From: Pelagibacterium halotolerans B2
GTDB lineage: Bacteria; Pseudomonadota; Alphaproteobacteria; Rhizobiales; Devosiaceae
Length of the DNA stretch: 64,000 nt
Assembly (NCBI RefSeq): GCF_000230555.1
Contig: NC_016078.1
Coordinates: forward strand, 2,108,001-2,172,000
Direction: 5' to 3'
The notes beneath the pieces were generated by a model that did no database searches, had not been told where the DNA came from, and saw only the letters and a list, made by a program, of their open reading frames with translations. The position numbers were made by a program, and so were the translations under genes. This document shows positions 18,230 to 27,762 of the stretch, in pieces (the first letter of the stretch is position 1; every line of letters begins with the position of its first letter).

Positions 18230-19090
18230 CTAAACCTGCTGCCAGAAGACGATGCGGCTCTCGAGCCACTCGATGAACTGATAGACAGCCAGCGTGAACA
18301 CCGAGAGCAGGATGATGAGCGAAAAGACGCCGGCGATATCGAGCTGGAAATTCATCGCGTAGATGAGGTACCCGATCCCCGCTGACGCGCCCACGAACTC
18401 GCCGACGATCACCCCGAGCACCGCCAGCGTCCAGCACAGCTTGACCCCGGCCATCATGATCGGCAGCGCATTGGGCAGCAGCAGGTAGCGGAAGGTTTTC
18501 CAGCGCCCCGCCGTCAGCGATTTCATCAGCCGCACGGCATTTGGGTCGACCGAGGCCAGCCCGGTCAGCGTGTTGAGAAACATCGGGAAAAAGCTCATGA
18601 CCGCCGCAATGGCGATCTTTGAGGCCTGATCGAACCCGAACCATGTAATGAAGATCGGCGCCAGAACGATCTTGGGCGGCGCCTGCAGCGCCACCAGATA
18701 GGGATAGATGGTGGCCCGAATGAAGGGGAACATGGCAACCCCCACCCCGAACAGCACGCCACTGCTCAATCCCCAGAAAAACCCCCAGGCAATCTCCGAA
18801 AGCGTGACCCACACATTGGGCCAGAAATAGCTCGCACTCATCACCCGCCCGGTCGCCCAGAACGTATCGACCGGCGAGGGAATGATCAGCGCATGCACCA
18901 TCCCGGTTTCCGTGACGAACGCCCAGACCGCGAGGACGAAGAGCCCGAACCCCGTCGCCATCAGCCTGTTGTTGAGCGCGCCGCGCCGCGCCTTGGCCCG
19001 TTCGCGTGCCACAAACGCTTCGGTCGCGCTTGCATCGTCCGCATGCACAAGTGCCTGCTCGGCTGTCATGGCTTGCCCGGCAGATGTCAT
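18230..19090 (-). CDS. ABC transporter permease, SsuC/TauC-like
   Basis: Inner-membrane permease of 286 residues with about six segments in the BPD_transp_1 domain. The EAA loop region reads LMKSLTAGRWKTFRYLLLPNALPIMMAG, the standard coupling helix for the ATPase. ATG at complement 19088-19090 is preceded by AAGGAG; an upstream in-frame start at 19120 would overlap the ATPase gene. Partner of the adjacent ATPase and binding protein. Confidence 0.92.
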   Translation of the reverse strand: MTSAGQAMTAEQALVHADDASATEAFVARERAKARRGALNNRLMATGFGLFVLAVWAFVTETGMVHALIIPSPVDTFWATGRVMSASYFWPNVWVTLSEIAWGFFWGLSSGVLFGVGVAMFPFIRATIYPYLVALQAPPKIVLAPIFITWFGFDQASKIAIAAVMSFFPMFLNTLTGLASVDPNAVRLMKSLTAGRWKTFRYLLLPNALPIMMAGVKLCWTLAVLGVIVGEFVGASAGIGYLIYAMNFQLDIAGVFSLIILLSVFTLAVYQFIEWLESRIVFWQQV

Positions 19091-19116
19091 CGGCTCTCTC
19101 CTTTCCGTTTTGAGGC

Positions 19117-19881
19117 TCAATGATCCACACCGAGCATGCGGCGGATCTCGAAAACATGGTCGGAATAGCGCTGATCGCGCATCATCTCGGTTCGCCGCGG
19201 CCGCGGCAGGTCCACCTCGACGACGCCCTCGAGCCGCCCCGGTCGCGGCGTCATGACGAAAATGCGGTCCGACAGAAACACCGCCTCGCCGATATTGTGA
19301 GTGACGAAAATCACCGTCTTGCCAGTCTTCTCCCAGACCTTGAGCAGTTCGAGGTTCATCGTCTCGCGGGTAAATTCGTCCAGCGCGCCGAACGGCTCGT
19401 CCATCAGCAACACACGCGGGTCATGGGCCAGCAGTCGGGCCAGTGCCACGCGCTGCCGCATACCGCCCGAAAGCTCCTTTGGATAGCGCTCTCCGAACCC
19501 GTTCAACCCCACAAGGTCCAGCAGTTCGTCGCACCGCTCGGCCTGCTGCTTCTTATCGAGATTGAGTATAACGCCGGGCAGTTCCACGTTCTGGCGCACG
19601 GTGCGCCAGGGAAACAGCACCGAGGTCTGAAACATCATGCCGATATCGGCGCGGGGTCGGTCGAGCCGCTGTCCAGCCAGGATCAGATCGCCCTCCGAGC
19701 GCTCTTCGAGCCCTCCGAGAATGGACAGCAGCGTCGACTTTCCGCATCCGCTCGGGCCGACCAATGAAATGAACTCCCCTTCCTCGATGGAAAAGGAAAC
19801 GCCGTCGAGCGCAACGAGCGGACCCGTCGCCGTCGCGTAGATCTTGCTCAAATCCATTCCCGAAATCAGCCCGTCCGCCAT
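19117..19881 (-). CDS. ABC transporter ATP-binding protein, SsuB/TauB-like
   Basis: Cytosolic ATPase of 254 residues: Walker A GPSGCGKST near 42-50, Q-loop MMFQTSVLFPW, signature LSGGMRQRVALARLL, Walker B VLLMDEPFGALD, and H-loop VTHNIGEA. First gene of the operon read leftward; the permease begins 27 bases after it. ATG 19881 follows a GAGG about ten bases away; GTG 19890 is an alternative start. The operator palindrome at 19902 lies just upstream. Confidence 0.93.
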   Translation of the reverse strand: MADGLISGMDLSKIYATATGPLVALDGVSFSIEEGEFISLVGPSGCGKSTLLSILGGLEERSEGDLILAGQRLDRPRADIGMMFQTSVLFPWRTVRQNVELPGVILNLDKKQQAERCDELLDLVGLNGFGERYPKELSGGMRQRVALARLLAHDPRVLLMDEPFGALDEFTRETMNLELLKVWEKTGKTVIFVTHNIGEAVFLSDRIFVMTPRPGRLEGVVEVDLPRPRRTEMMRDQRYSDHVFEIRRMLGVDH

Positions 19882-19898
19882 GCCTCGCACACCTCGTC

Positions 19899-19921
19899 AA
19901 TTTGCATGCAAAATTGAATGC
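19899..19921 (-). promoter_or_regulatory. Putative GntR/FCD operator in front of the ABC operon
   Basis: TTGCATGCAA (19902-19911) within the near-palindrome AATTTGCATGCAAAATT, followed by GAATGC. It is the same arrangement as at 15906, 18-30 bases before the ATPase start, placing the operon under the neighbouring GntR regulator (inference). Confidence 0.6.
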
Positions 19922-20187
19922 AATCATCGTGCCAAGCGAAAGACAGTTGATTTCATTACATATTTTCTCGCACGGAACACTACCGCGATCCGATCTGCGC
20001 TGAAAATGCGCAATCGCCGCCCACAAATTAGGCGCCCTGGGGCGGACCTGAACCACCCGTTCAGTCCCGGTTCAGCCGGCAAGTGATCCTATCGCCCCAT
20101 CGCACACGAAACCGTCAGCCGATGAAACCAAACCCGGTTTTGCTCCGTTAAAGACGGTACAGAGGCATCGAACACTGGAGGCTGAAA

Positions 20188-20289
20188 ATGGCCCGCACCC
20201 TTATTCAGATGAGCATCGGAACCGCCGCAGGCGCCGTCATGGTCACCATGATGGTTACGGTTATGGCCTTCACCGGCGCCTTCGCCTGA
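20188..20289 (+). CDS. Signal-peptide-like micro-protein, 33 aa
   Basis: ORF of 33 residues, MARTLIQMSIGTAAGAVMVT and onward, with one hydrophobic segment rich in Met/Val and ending TGAFA at the stop codon. GGAGG lies seven bases before the ATG and a good terminator follows 32 bases after the stop, so it looks like an independent expressed gene. It resembles the 39-residue ORF at 12216 and the signal peptide of the SH3b protein at 36798. Function unknown; it might be a membrane micro-protein or a leader-like peptide. Confidence 0.6.
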   Translation: MARTLIQMSIGTAAGAVMVTMMVTVMAFTGAFA

Positions 20290-20320
20290 CAGGCACGCAA
20301 GTCAGTCATTCCCATGCATC

Positions 20321-20359
20321 AATGCCCTCGCCGATCCTCCCCGGCGGGGGCATTGTTTT
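20321..20359 (+). terminator. Intrinsic terminator after the 33-aa gene
   Basis: Stem AATGCCC-T-CGCCG / CGGCG-G-GGGCATT with GATCCTCC in the loop region, followed by GTTTTG. The CCTCC loop resembles those of the small RNAs at 4.4-5.1 kb. Confidence 0.82.
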
Positions 20360-20529
20360 GTCGTCCGCGCGTTTGCCACACAGGCGGTGCCAAATTGCCC
20401 TTTGGCGGGCGGTACCATCTTGCAACATGTTACAAATCGGCCTTGAATACACGGGCGAGTGATTTGCCCGATTTTTCAAGACCGATTCCCGCGTCACCTT
20501 CGGGCGCTTATTGATGTCTGGATACCCAA

Positions 20530-22386
20530 GTGACCACCCTCACGGCTGGCCGGGAGCGTTCGCGTGGCGACGCCAGGGCCCATGTTGCCGCCGCCCATTC
20601 CGGCAAGGATCGAAGCCCCCTGTTGCGGATCGCCCTTCTGGCTTTCCGCCATCACTGGCAGGTTGCGATCGCCGTCGTCGCGACCATCGTCGCAGCCCTG
20701 CTCCAGCTTGCGATCCCCCGCCTTCTGGGCCAGGCCATCGATCAGGCGCAAAACATCCTCTCCGTAGCCGGGCAGGACGCCGAACAGGCCCTCTGGGCCA
20801 GCGCCATCACTCTGCTCGTCGTCTCGATCCTGCGCGGGCTGTTCACGCTTTTGCAGAACTATTTCGCGGAATCTGTTGGCCATCACGTCGGCTATGAATT
20901 GCGGCTCGCCTTTTACGACAAGGTCCAGCGCCTCCCCTACGCCTATCACGACAAGGTCCATTCCGGTGACCTCATCACCATCGGCCTTCTCGATCTCGAT
21001 GGCATCCGCATGTTCTTTTCGACCGGCCTGATCCGTGTCGTCCTGCTCACCATCCTGATCGGTGTCGGCGCCTGGATGCTGATTTCCACCGATACCGTGC
21101 TCGGCCTTCTCGCGCTCAGCTTCGTCCCCTTCGTCGCCTGGCGCTCCTCGGTCGCCCAGTTGACCCTGCGCGCGACCTGGCTGGCCCTGCAGGAAAAGCT
21201 CTCCGTCCTCACCCGCATCATGGAAGAAAACCTCGGCGGCATCCGCGTCGTCCGCGCCTTTTCGGGCCAGAAGCACGAGCTCAAAAAGTTCGACACCGCC
21301 TCGGCCGATGCCCTCGGGCTTGCCCATCGGCGTACCAATATCCGGGTGAAAAACACCTCGATGATGACCTTTTCCTTCTTTGCCGCCATGGGGTTGGTCC
21401 TCTGGGTCGGCGGCAACAAGGTCATCGCCGGCGAAATCAGCGTCGGCACGCTGGCCAGCTTTCTCACCTTCATGACCATCCTGCAGATGCCCGTGCGCCA
21501 GCTCGGCCTGATGGTCAATTCCTTCGCCCGCGCCTCCACCTGCGGCAATCGCTTCTTTGCCTTCATCGACGCCCCCGTGGATATCAAGGACAAGCCCGAC
21601 GCTGCCGATCTTGCCGTCACAGACGGCACGCTCAGCTTCGAGCATGTGGGCTTCACCTATGACGGTGCCGCCCATCCGACCCTCAAGGACGTCAGCTTCA
21701 CCGCCCGCAAGGGCCAGACCATCGGCATCGTCGGCGCGCCAGGCAGCGGCAAATCCACCCTCGCCCACCTCATCGCCCGTTTTTACGACGTCTCCGAAGG
21801 CGGCATAAAGATCGACGGTCAGGACGTCCGCGACGTGACGCTGAAATCCCTGCGCACCAACGTCGCCATCGTCCAGCAGGATACGTTCCTGTTCACCACC
21901 ACGCTCGAAAACAACATCGCCTATGGCAACCCCTGGGCCAAGGAAACCCGCATCGAAAAGGCCGCCGAAAGCGCCCAACTCCATAACTACATCATGGGCC
22001 TGCCCGCCAATTACGATACCGTCGTCGGCGAACGCGGCGTCTCGCTCTCGGGCGGTCAGCGGCAGCGCCTTTCCATCGCCCGCTCCCTGGTCCTCAAGCC
22101 CGCCGTCATGGTGTTCGACGATTCCACTGCCGCCATCGATGCCGGCACCGAACATCGCATCCGCTCGGCCATCCGCCGCTTTGCCAAAGACCGCATCACC
22201 ATCATCATCGCCCACCGCCTCTCCTCGCTCATGGACGCCGATACCATCTTCTTCCTCGAGGATGGTGCCATCGCCGAAGCCGGCACCCACGCCGAACTGC
22301 TCGCACTGGGCGGCCGCTATCGCGCCCTCTACGACCTCCAGACCCGCCCCACCGAAGACATCGAACACCAAGAGGCCGGCCAATGA
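20530..22386 (+). CDS. ABC exporter subunit with degenerate catalytic site
   Basis: Half-transporter of 618 residues: six TM segments (about 40-330) and an ATPase domain with Walker A GAPGSGKST near 400-408, canonical signature LSGGQRQRLS near 508, and Walker B VMVFDD. The residue after the Walker B Asp is Asp instead of the catalytic Glu, and the H-loop (IIAHRLSSL) is intact. This is the non-catalytic half expected in a heterodimeric exporter such as TM287/288. The GTG start has a weak ribosome site. The partner gene overlaps its stop by four bases (ATGA). Substrate unknown, drug or lipid. Confidence 0.92.
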   Translation: MTTLTAGRERSRGDARAHVAAAHSGKDRSPLLRIALLAFRHHWQVAIAVVATIVAALLQLAIPRLLGQAIDQAQNILSVAGQDAEQALWASAITLLVVSILRGLFTLLQNYFAESVGHHVGYELRLAFYDKVQRLPYAYHDKVHSGDLITIGLLDLDGIRMFFSTGLIRVVLLTILIGVGAWMLISTDTVLGLLALSFVPFVAWRSSVAQLTLRATWLALQEKLSVLTRIMEENLGGIRVVRAFSGQKHELKKFDTASADALGLAHRRTNIRVKNTSMMTFSFFAAMGLVLWVGGNKVIAGEISVGTLASFLTFMTILQMPVRQLGLMVNSFARASTCGNRFFAFIDAPVDIKDKPDAADLAVTDGTLSFEHVGFTYDGAAHPTLKDVSFTARKGQTIGIVGAPGSGKSTLAHLIARFYDVSEGGIKIDGQDVRDVTLKSLRTNVAIVQQDTFLFTTTLENNIAYGNPWAKETRIEKAAESAQLHNYIMGLPANYDTVVGERGVSLSGGQRQRLSIARSLVLKPAVMVFDDSTAAIDAGTEHRIRSAIRRFAKDRITIIIAHRLSSLMDADTIFFLEDGAIAEAGTHAELLALGGRYRALYDLQTRPTEDIEHQEAGQ

Positions 22387-24287
22387 CCGCGACCGATCTC
22401 GACGACGAACGCGACACCGCCACCTTCCCCGGCCAGCGCCCGCCCCGCGCCACCGTGGGCAGCGCCCATATCGAGGAGGAAGTGTTCGGCAAGGCCTATG
22501 ATCCGCGCACCATCCGGCGCATCTGGGCCTTCGTTCACCCCTATCGCCTGCGCATCTACCTCTCGGTCGGCGCCGTGCTCTTGTTCACCGCCACCCAGCT
22601 CGCCATTCCCCTGATCGTCGGCAACGCCATCGACACCGCGCTGGTCGATCCCCTCGCGGGCGGTGGCGGCCTGATCTGGTCGGTTGCGATCTTCGCCATC
22701 GTTGTCACCCTCAACTTCGTCGCCTCCTGGATCCAGGAAAAACAGGTCGGCAACGTCGCCGAAAACGTTTTGTTCGACATGCGCCGCGCCATGTTCGCGC
22801 GCCTGCAGATCGTTGCGCTGAGTTTCATGGACAAGACCGAAGTCGGGCGCCTGATGAGCCGGCTGCAGGGCGACGTCAATTCCATGCAGGAATTCCTCGA
22901 AACCTCGATCGTTTCCATCGGCGATCTCGTGCTTTTGTGCGGCATCGTCGTCGTGCTCTTGAGCCTCGATTGGGGTCTGGGCCTTCTGACCCTCGCCACA
23001 ATGCCGGCCCTGTTCATCGTCCGCATCTTCTGGCTGCCGCGCGCCAAGCGCGCTTTCTGGGCCGCCCATGAGACCAATTCGGCCACCAATGGCGCCATGG
23101 CCGAAGGCATCAATGGCGTGCGCACCATCCAGAACCTCGACCGTCAGAAGGTCAATTTCGACCTCTATGACGACAAGGCCTGGTCGAACCTGAAAACCCA
23201 GTTGACCGGCTCGCGTTACGCCCAGGTCATGGTGCCCATCGTCGACAGCTTGACCGGCATCGCCATGGCCACCGTCATCGTGGTCGGCGGCTCGCTTGTG
23301 CTCAATGGTTCCATGCAGGTCGGCATCATCGTCGCCTTCCTGTTCTACATTCAGCGCTTCTTCGATCCGATCCGCTCGCTGACCATGCAATATTCCATAA
23401 TGCAGCGCGCCATGACCTCGGGCCGCCGCATCACCGAAGTGCTCGACGTCCCCGTCTCCATCGCCGACAAACCCGACGCCGTAACCCTCACCCGCGACAT
23501 GGACGGCTCGGTCGATTTCGACAACGTCGTCTTCGGCTACGATCCCAAGCGTCCGGTCCTCAAACACGTCTCCTTCCACGTCAATCCCGGCGAAACCGTC
23601 GCCCTTGTCGGCCCCACCGGCTCGGGCAAGACCAGCGCCATGGCCCTCGTCCATCGCTTTTATGAAGTCCAGTCCGGCGCCGTCCGCGTCGGCGGCCATG
23701 ACGTGCGCGACGTGACCCAGGAATCCTTAGGCGAACAGGTCGCCATGGTGCTTCAGGAACCGTTCCTGTTCACCGGCACGGTGTTTGAAAACATCCGCTA
23801 CAACAAGGCATCCGCCACACTCGACGACGTCATCGCCGCGTCAAAGGCCGTCGGCGCGCACGAGTTCATCACCCGCCTGCCCGATGGCTACGATACCGTC
23901 CTCGAACAGCGCGGTTCCAACTTCTCGCTCGGGCAGCGCCAATTGCTCAGCTTCGCCCGTGCCCTTGTCGCCGACGCCAAAATCCTCGTCCTCGACGAGG
24001 CCACCGCCAATATCGACAGCTACACCGAACGCCAGATTCAAAAGGCCCTCGAAACCCTGCTCGAAGGCCGCACCGGCCTCGTCATCGCCCACCGCCTCGC
24101 CACCATCCGCGGCGCCGACCGCATCATCGTGCTGCAGAACGGCGAGTTGATCGAACAGGGCAACCACGACCAGCTCATGGCCAAAAACGGCCTCTATGCC
24201 CGCCTCTACACAATGAACTATTCCAGCTTCGACGACATCCCCGACGACCTCATCAACGCCGCCACGGCGGGCGATGGAACGACGTGA
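22383..24287 (+). CDS. ABC exporter subunit with catalytic Walker B
   Basis: Half-transporter of 634 residues: six TM segments (about 55-340), Walker A GPTGSGKTS near 410-418, signature FSLGQRQLLS (non-canonical: Leu in place of the first Gly), Walker B ILVLDEATANID with the catalytic Glu, and H-loop VIAHRLAT. It complements the preceding subunit: the active site pairs this Walker A/B with the partner's LSGGQ, and the degenerate site pairs the partner's DD with this FSLGQ. The coupled 4-base overlap supports 1:1 synthesis. Confidence 0.93.
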   Translation: MTATDLDDERDTATFPGQRPPRATVGSAHIEEEVFGKAYDPRTIRRIWAFVHPYRLRIYLSVGAVLLFTATQLAIPLIVGNAIDTALVDPLAGGGGLIWSVAIFAIVVTLNFVASWIQEKQVGNVAENVLFDMRRAMFARLQIVALSFMDKTEVGRLMSRLQGDVNSMQEFLETSIVSIGDLVLLCGIVVVLLSLDWGLGLLTLATMPALFIVRIFWLPRAKRAFWAAHETNSATNGAMAEGINGVRTIQNLDRQKVNFDLYDDKAWSNLKTQLTGSRYAQVMVPIVDSLTGIAMATVIVVGGSLVLNGSMQVGIIVAFLFYIQRFFDPIRSLTMQYSIMQRAMTSGRRITEVLDVPVSIADKPDAVTLTRDMDGSVDFDNVVFGYDPKRPVLKHVSFHVNPGETVALVGPTGSGKTSAMALVHRFYEVQSGAVRVGGHDVRDVTQESLGEQVAMVLQEPFLFTGTVFENIRYNKASATLDDVIAASKAVGAHEFITRLPDGYDTVLEQRGSNFSLGQRQLLSFARALVADAKILVLDEATANIDSYTERQIQKALETLLEGRTGLVIAHRLATIRGADRIIVLQNGELIEQGNHDQLMAKNGLYARLYTMNYSSFDDIPDDLINAATAGDGTT

Positions 24288-24306
24288 AACCGGCAGCCAA
24301 TCGCGC

Positions 24307-27300
24307 TCAGGCCACCCGCCTCAACGCATAGGTCTTGCCTGCATCGAGGCTCACCACGTCGCCAAACCGCAGGAACGAGCGCAGGGTGAGCGCGATGTCT
24401 TTTTCCACCCGCTTGCCCTGCTTGAACCGCGCCGCGACATCCGCCGCAGACATCGGCCCCACCGCACCGGCCAGCACGCTGGAAATCGCCATGGCCCGGC
24501 GCGTTTCGTCCTTGGGAAAACTCGGCTTGCCTGCATCTTCGAACGAAACCAGCGTCGCTTCGAGCTGCTGCTTTTGCTCTTTCGGCGTCCCGAACCTCGG
24601 GATCTGGTATTCGGGACGCAGCCAGCGCACCTGCCCCTGCGCCTCCTCCCTGGCCCGCTCGGCGTTAAGCGCCACCAGCCGTGCCAGGATTTCGTCTTCC
24701 GAGAGATCGGCCGGCCAGCCATAGGCTTCAAACGTCAGCCGGTCGATGGTCTCGTGCAACTCCTTGATGATCAGCACCCGCCCGCGCTCGCGCATGTCGA
24801 TCTCCTGCGGCGACAGCTCGCCCCTGCCCTTGATCGCTTCGAGCACATTGTAGAGCTTGGTCAGCGTCAGATCCGGATGCGCCTCCAGCACCGCCTTGCG
24901 CGTCGCGTCCAGTTCCTCGGCAGCAGAGCGGAGTTGTTCTTTCAGCAGTTCGGGGACAGGGTCCGGGAAGGGGAAGGGATCGAAGCAGCGAGACTTCACA
25001 TACACGGGATCGTTTCCGACACCGAGCCAACCTCCCGCAGTTGTTGCCCACAAGACATGCAACCCAGAGGACAAAAGCGCCAAATGGAAAGAATCTTCGC
25101 TAGCAAAGACGATAAGCTTGTTATCCGGCAACACCTCCCCATCGAGAAACTGAAAGATGCGATGCTTCATCGTTTCGACGGTGGCGATGTAGCGAGTCAG
25201 CGGTTTTAGCGCCTTTCGGAGTTCCGGGATATTTTCCCCGAATAGCCACCAATTTTCACGCCTGTAGGCACGGGGATTGGTGTCACGCTCTGGCTTAACG
25301 TGCTCCAACAAGTGCTGATAAATCTCAGGAAAGCTAGATCTAACCTCGGAAGGACTACGTTCGAACAGGTCGATGACAAAGACACCTCGAGCTGTTGCAG
25401 TCAAATCACGCCCATTTCTATATGGGCGAATGATTTCATCGGCACCCTCCAACCGCCCCCGACCGAGCAGCTCAGCAATATCTGGAGCAACGATGAAACC
25501 GGAACCGTGCAAGACTACACCCCGTGCTGCAATTCCAGCATTTGCTTTGAGCGATCTTGCCGACTGCAGATCCACCCCCACGCTCAAATCGGCATTGATC
25601 TTCCCCGTCTCCGCCGACAGTTCCACCACCGGCTGATCGCTGCCGAGCGCCGCTTCCCGCACCACCTCGCGTAGCACGCCGTCCTGCGCGCCCGCCGCCG
25701 CAACCGTCATGGCGATCCGCACCGCCGCCGCGTCCCGCGTCGCCTTGGTCCAGGGATGGTCGGGGATCGCCATCAAGAGCGAAATCGGCTTTTGCGCCGT
25801 CAGATGCCGCTCGATCAGCTTGCGCTGAAACACCTGCGTGATCGAGTTGGTGGTCACCAGCCCGAACCGTTTCAGCCGCGTGTTCTTGGCCGTCAGAAGT
25901 TCCGCCGCGCGGTCCCACCAGTACATGACGAAATCGGCCGAGTTGTTGACCTTCTTGTGCGCGGCCCACAGCGCTTCGACATAGCCGTCCCCCATGCGCG
26001 AGCGGATATCCTTGCCGCCCACGAACGGCGGATTGCCCACGATATAATCCGCCATCGGCCAGTCCGGCCGGCGCGGATTGGGATAGGTCTCTTTCCCGTC
26101 CACCACCTTGGGCACCGGGTACCCGTTCCAGGTCAGCACCGCATCGATGTTCCTGATATTGTCGAACGTCCTGAGAATGGGTTCGATCGGATGCTCGCTC
26201 GATTGGCTGTAATGGAGTTGCAGATATCCGATCCACAGCACCAGCTCGGCAATCGCCGCCGCGCGCGGATTGACTTCGAGGCCTAAAAACTGGTGTGGAT
26301 CGACAACGGTCTTTTCAAGCGCCAGCGCCTCCTCGCCGCCCAGATTGCCCAGCGCGTCCAGCACCTCGCCTTCAAGCTCCTTGATCTTGGCCATGGCGAC
26401 ATAGAGAAAGTTCCCTGTGCCGCAGGCCGGGTCGAGCACCCGCGTGTCGCACAGCGCCTCGTGAAACCGCCGCACTTCGGCAATCGCGTCCTTGTCCTTC
26501 TTTTCCTCGCGCAGCTTGTTGGCCGCCACCAGCACCGCGTCCCATTCGGTGCGCAAGGGCTCCATGATCGTGGGGATCACCAGCCGCTCCACATAGGCGC
26601 GCGGCGTGTAATGCGCGCCCAGCTTGGAGCGCTCTGTTTTCTCCAGCGCGCTTTCCAGCAGCGTGCCGAAAATCGCCGGTTCCACCTTGCGCCAGTTCCG
26701 CTTGGCCGCCACCAGCAGCTCCCCGATCTCCTCGCGGTTGAGCGCAAGCACCTGGGGATTGTGGAAAAACCGCCCATTGAACCGCAGCACCTTGGCCTCG
26801 ATTCCATAGGCGAATTCGCCCTTGTCCATCGCCTGCCAGAGCTGGCTCACCATCGGCTGAAAATTCTCTGGGTTTTCAGTGCATCTTTGCAGGAGGCTCG
26901 AAAAACTCTCCTCCGGCAACAGTCCCACATCCTCGGCAAACATCGTGAACAGGCACCGCATCAGGAAATGCGCCACGTCCTCGGCCGCGTGCCCGCGCGC
27001 TTCCAGCAGCTTGGAAACTTCCGCCAGTCGCTTGGCCACCTCGCGCGTCGCCTCCGCCGATTCCCGTGTCGGGTCCAGCGCATGCGGATCGGTCCAGATT
27101 AGCCTCAGCCGCTCGCGCACCTTCTCGTCGCGCAGATCCTCGAGATAGACCCGATATCCTTTGCGGTCGGGAAACTGGCTGTAATTGCGGCCCTTGCCGG
27201 CAAAATCGGCATAGATTTCAAACGCATGGCCCACATCGCACACGATCAGAAACGGCGGGTAGTCGTGGTCGTCAGGCAATGCGCGCACATAGTCTGCCGC

Positions 27301-27690
27301 CTGCCGCCGTGCATTCATCATCAGAACGTCCCAGTTCCGATCGATGCTGCGCCGCCCCCTTAGCCGGGGTTCGCTGGCCCCAAACAGGTCATCCTGGCCG
27401 GGCTGGGCCTTCTGGCCGCCCTTCTGACGGCTCTGTTTGGCTTCGAGGATAAAGCAGCCGCGTTTATATAGGTCGATGCGGCCATGCCCCACCTTCTGCC
27501 CCGCCTCACGCCAACTGACCGCTCGCTCGAACACATAGTCGTTCTTCTCATGGCCGGCATCGGCCGGGTCCGGCTGCGGCAGATCGAGCAGCGTGCAGAG
27601 TTCGGTCAGAAACAGCGCATAATTGGCCCGCTCCTGTCCTCCCTCATTGCCTTGCCAGCGCGCAATAAACGCTTCGATATTACCGCTCAA
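24307..27690 (-). CDS. MmeI-like type IIG/IIL restriction-modification enzyme
   Basis: Single-chain restriction endonuclease and adenine methyltransferase of 1127 residues. N-terminal PD-(D/E)xK nuclease with D73 and E83-A-K85 (GRIDLYKRGCFILEAKQ); helical spacer about 180-400; gamma-class methyltransferase with motif I LDPACGTGNF near 417 and motif IV NPPF near 550; target-recognition region about 690-900; C-terminal helical domain. Start is TTG 27690 with GGGGGA six bases upstream. The DNA of the recognition region (about 25000-25600) is visibly more AT-rich than the rest, which suggests domain exchange. It would protect against foreign DNA; specificity cannot be read. Confidence 0.9.
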   Translation of the reverse strand: MSGNIEAFIARWQGNEGGQERANYALFLTELCTLLDLPQPDPADAGHEKNDYVFERAVSWREAGQKVGHGRIDLYKRGCFILEAKQSRQKGGQKAQPGQDDLFGASEPRLRGRRSIDRNWDVLMMNARRQAADYVRALPDDHDYPPFLIVCDVGHAFEIYADFAGKGRNYSQFPDRKGYRVYLEDLRDEKVRERLRLIWTDPHALDPTRESAEATREVAKRLAEVSKLLEARGHAAEDVAHFLMRCLFTMFAEDVGLLPEESFSSLLQRCTENPENFQPMVSQLWQAMDKGEFAYGIEAKVLRFNGRFFHNPQVLALNREEIGELLVAAKRNWRKVEPAIFGTLLESALEKTERSKLGAHYTPRAYVERLVIPTIMEPLRTEWDAVLVAANKLREEKKDKDAIAEVRRFHEALCDTRVLDPACGTGNFLYVAMAKIKELEGEVLDALGNLGGEEALALEKTVVDPHQFLGLEVNPRAAAIAELVLWIGYLQLHYSQSSEHPIEPILRTFDNIRNIDAVLTWNGYPVPKVVDGKETYPNPRRPDWPMADYIVGNPPFVGGKDIRSRMGDGYVEALWAAHKKVNNSADFVMYWWDRAAELLTAKNTRLKRFGLVTTNSITQVFQRKLIERHLTAQKPISLLMAIPDHPWTKATRDAAAVRIAMTVAAAGAQDGVLREVVREAALGSDQPVVELSAETGKINADLSVGVDLQSARSLKANAGIAARGVVLHGSGFIVAPDIAELLGRGRLEGADEIIRPYRNGRDLTATARGVFVIDLFERSPSEVRSSFPEIYQHLLEHVKPERDTNPRAYRRENWWLFGENIPELRKALKPLTRYIATVETMKHRIFQFLDGEVLPDNKLIVFASEDSFHLALLSSGLHVLWATTAGGWLGVGNDPVYVKSRCFDPFPFPDPVPELLKEQLRSAAEELDATRKAVLEAHPDLTLTKLYNVLEAIKGRGELSPQEIDMRERGRVLIIKELHETIDRLTFEAYGWPADLSEDEILARLVALNAERAREEAQGQVRWLRPEYQIPRFGTPKEQKQQLEATLVSFEDAGKPSFPKDETRRAMAISSVLAGAVGPMSAADVAARFKQGKRVEKDIALTLRSFLRFGDVVSLDAGKTYALRRVA

Positions 27691-27762
27691 ACTCGATCCC
27701 CCGATGGTCCGGGGACGCTACCGGCCTATACCCGTGTGGACAAGTGCCAATCGCGCTTGGCC

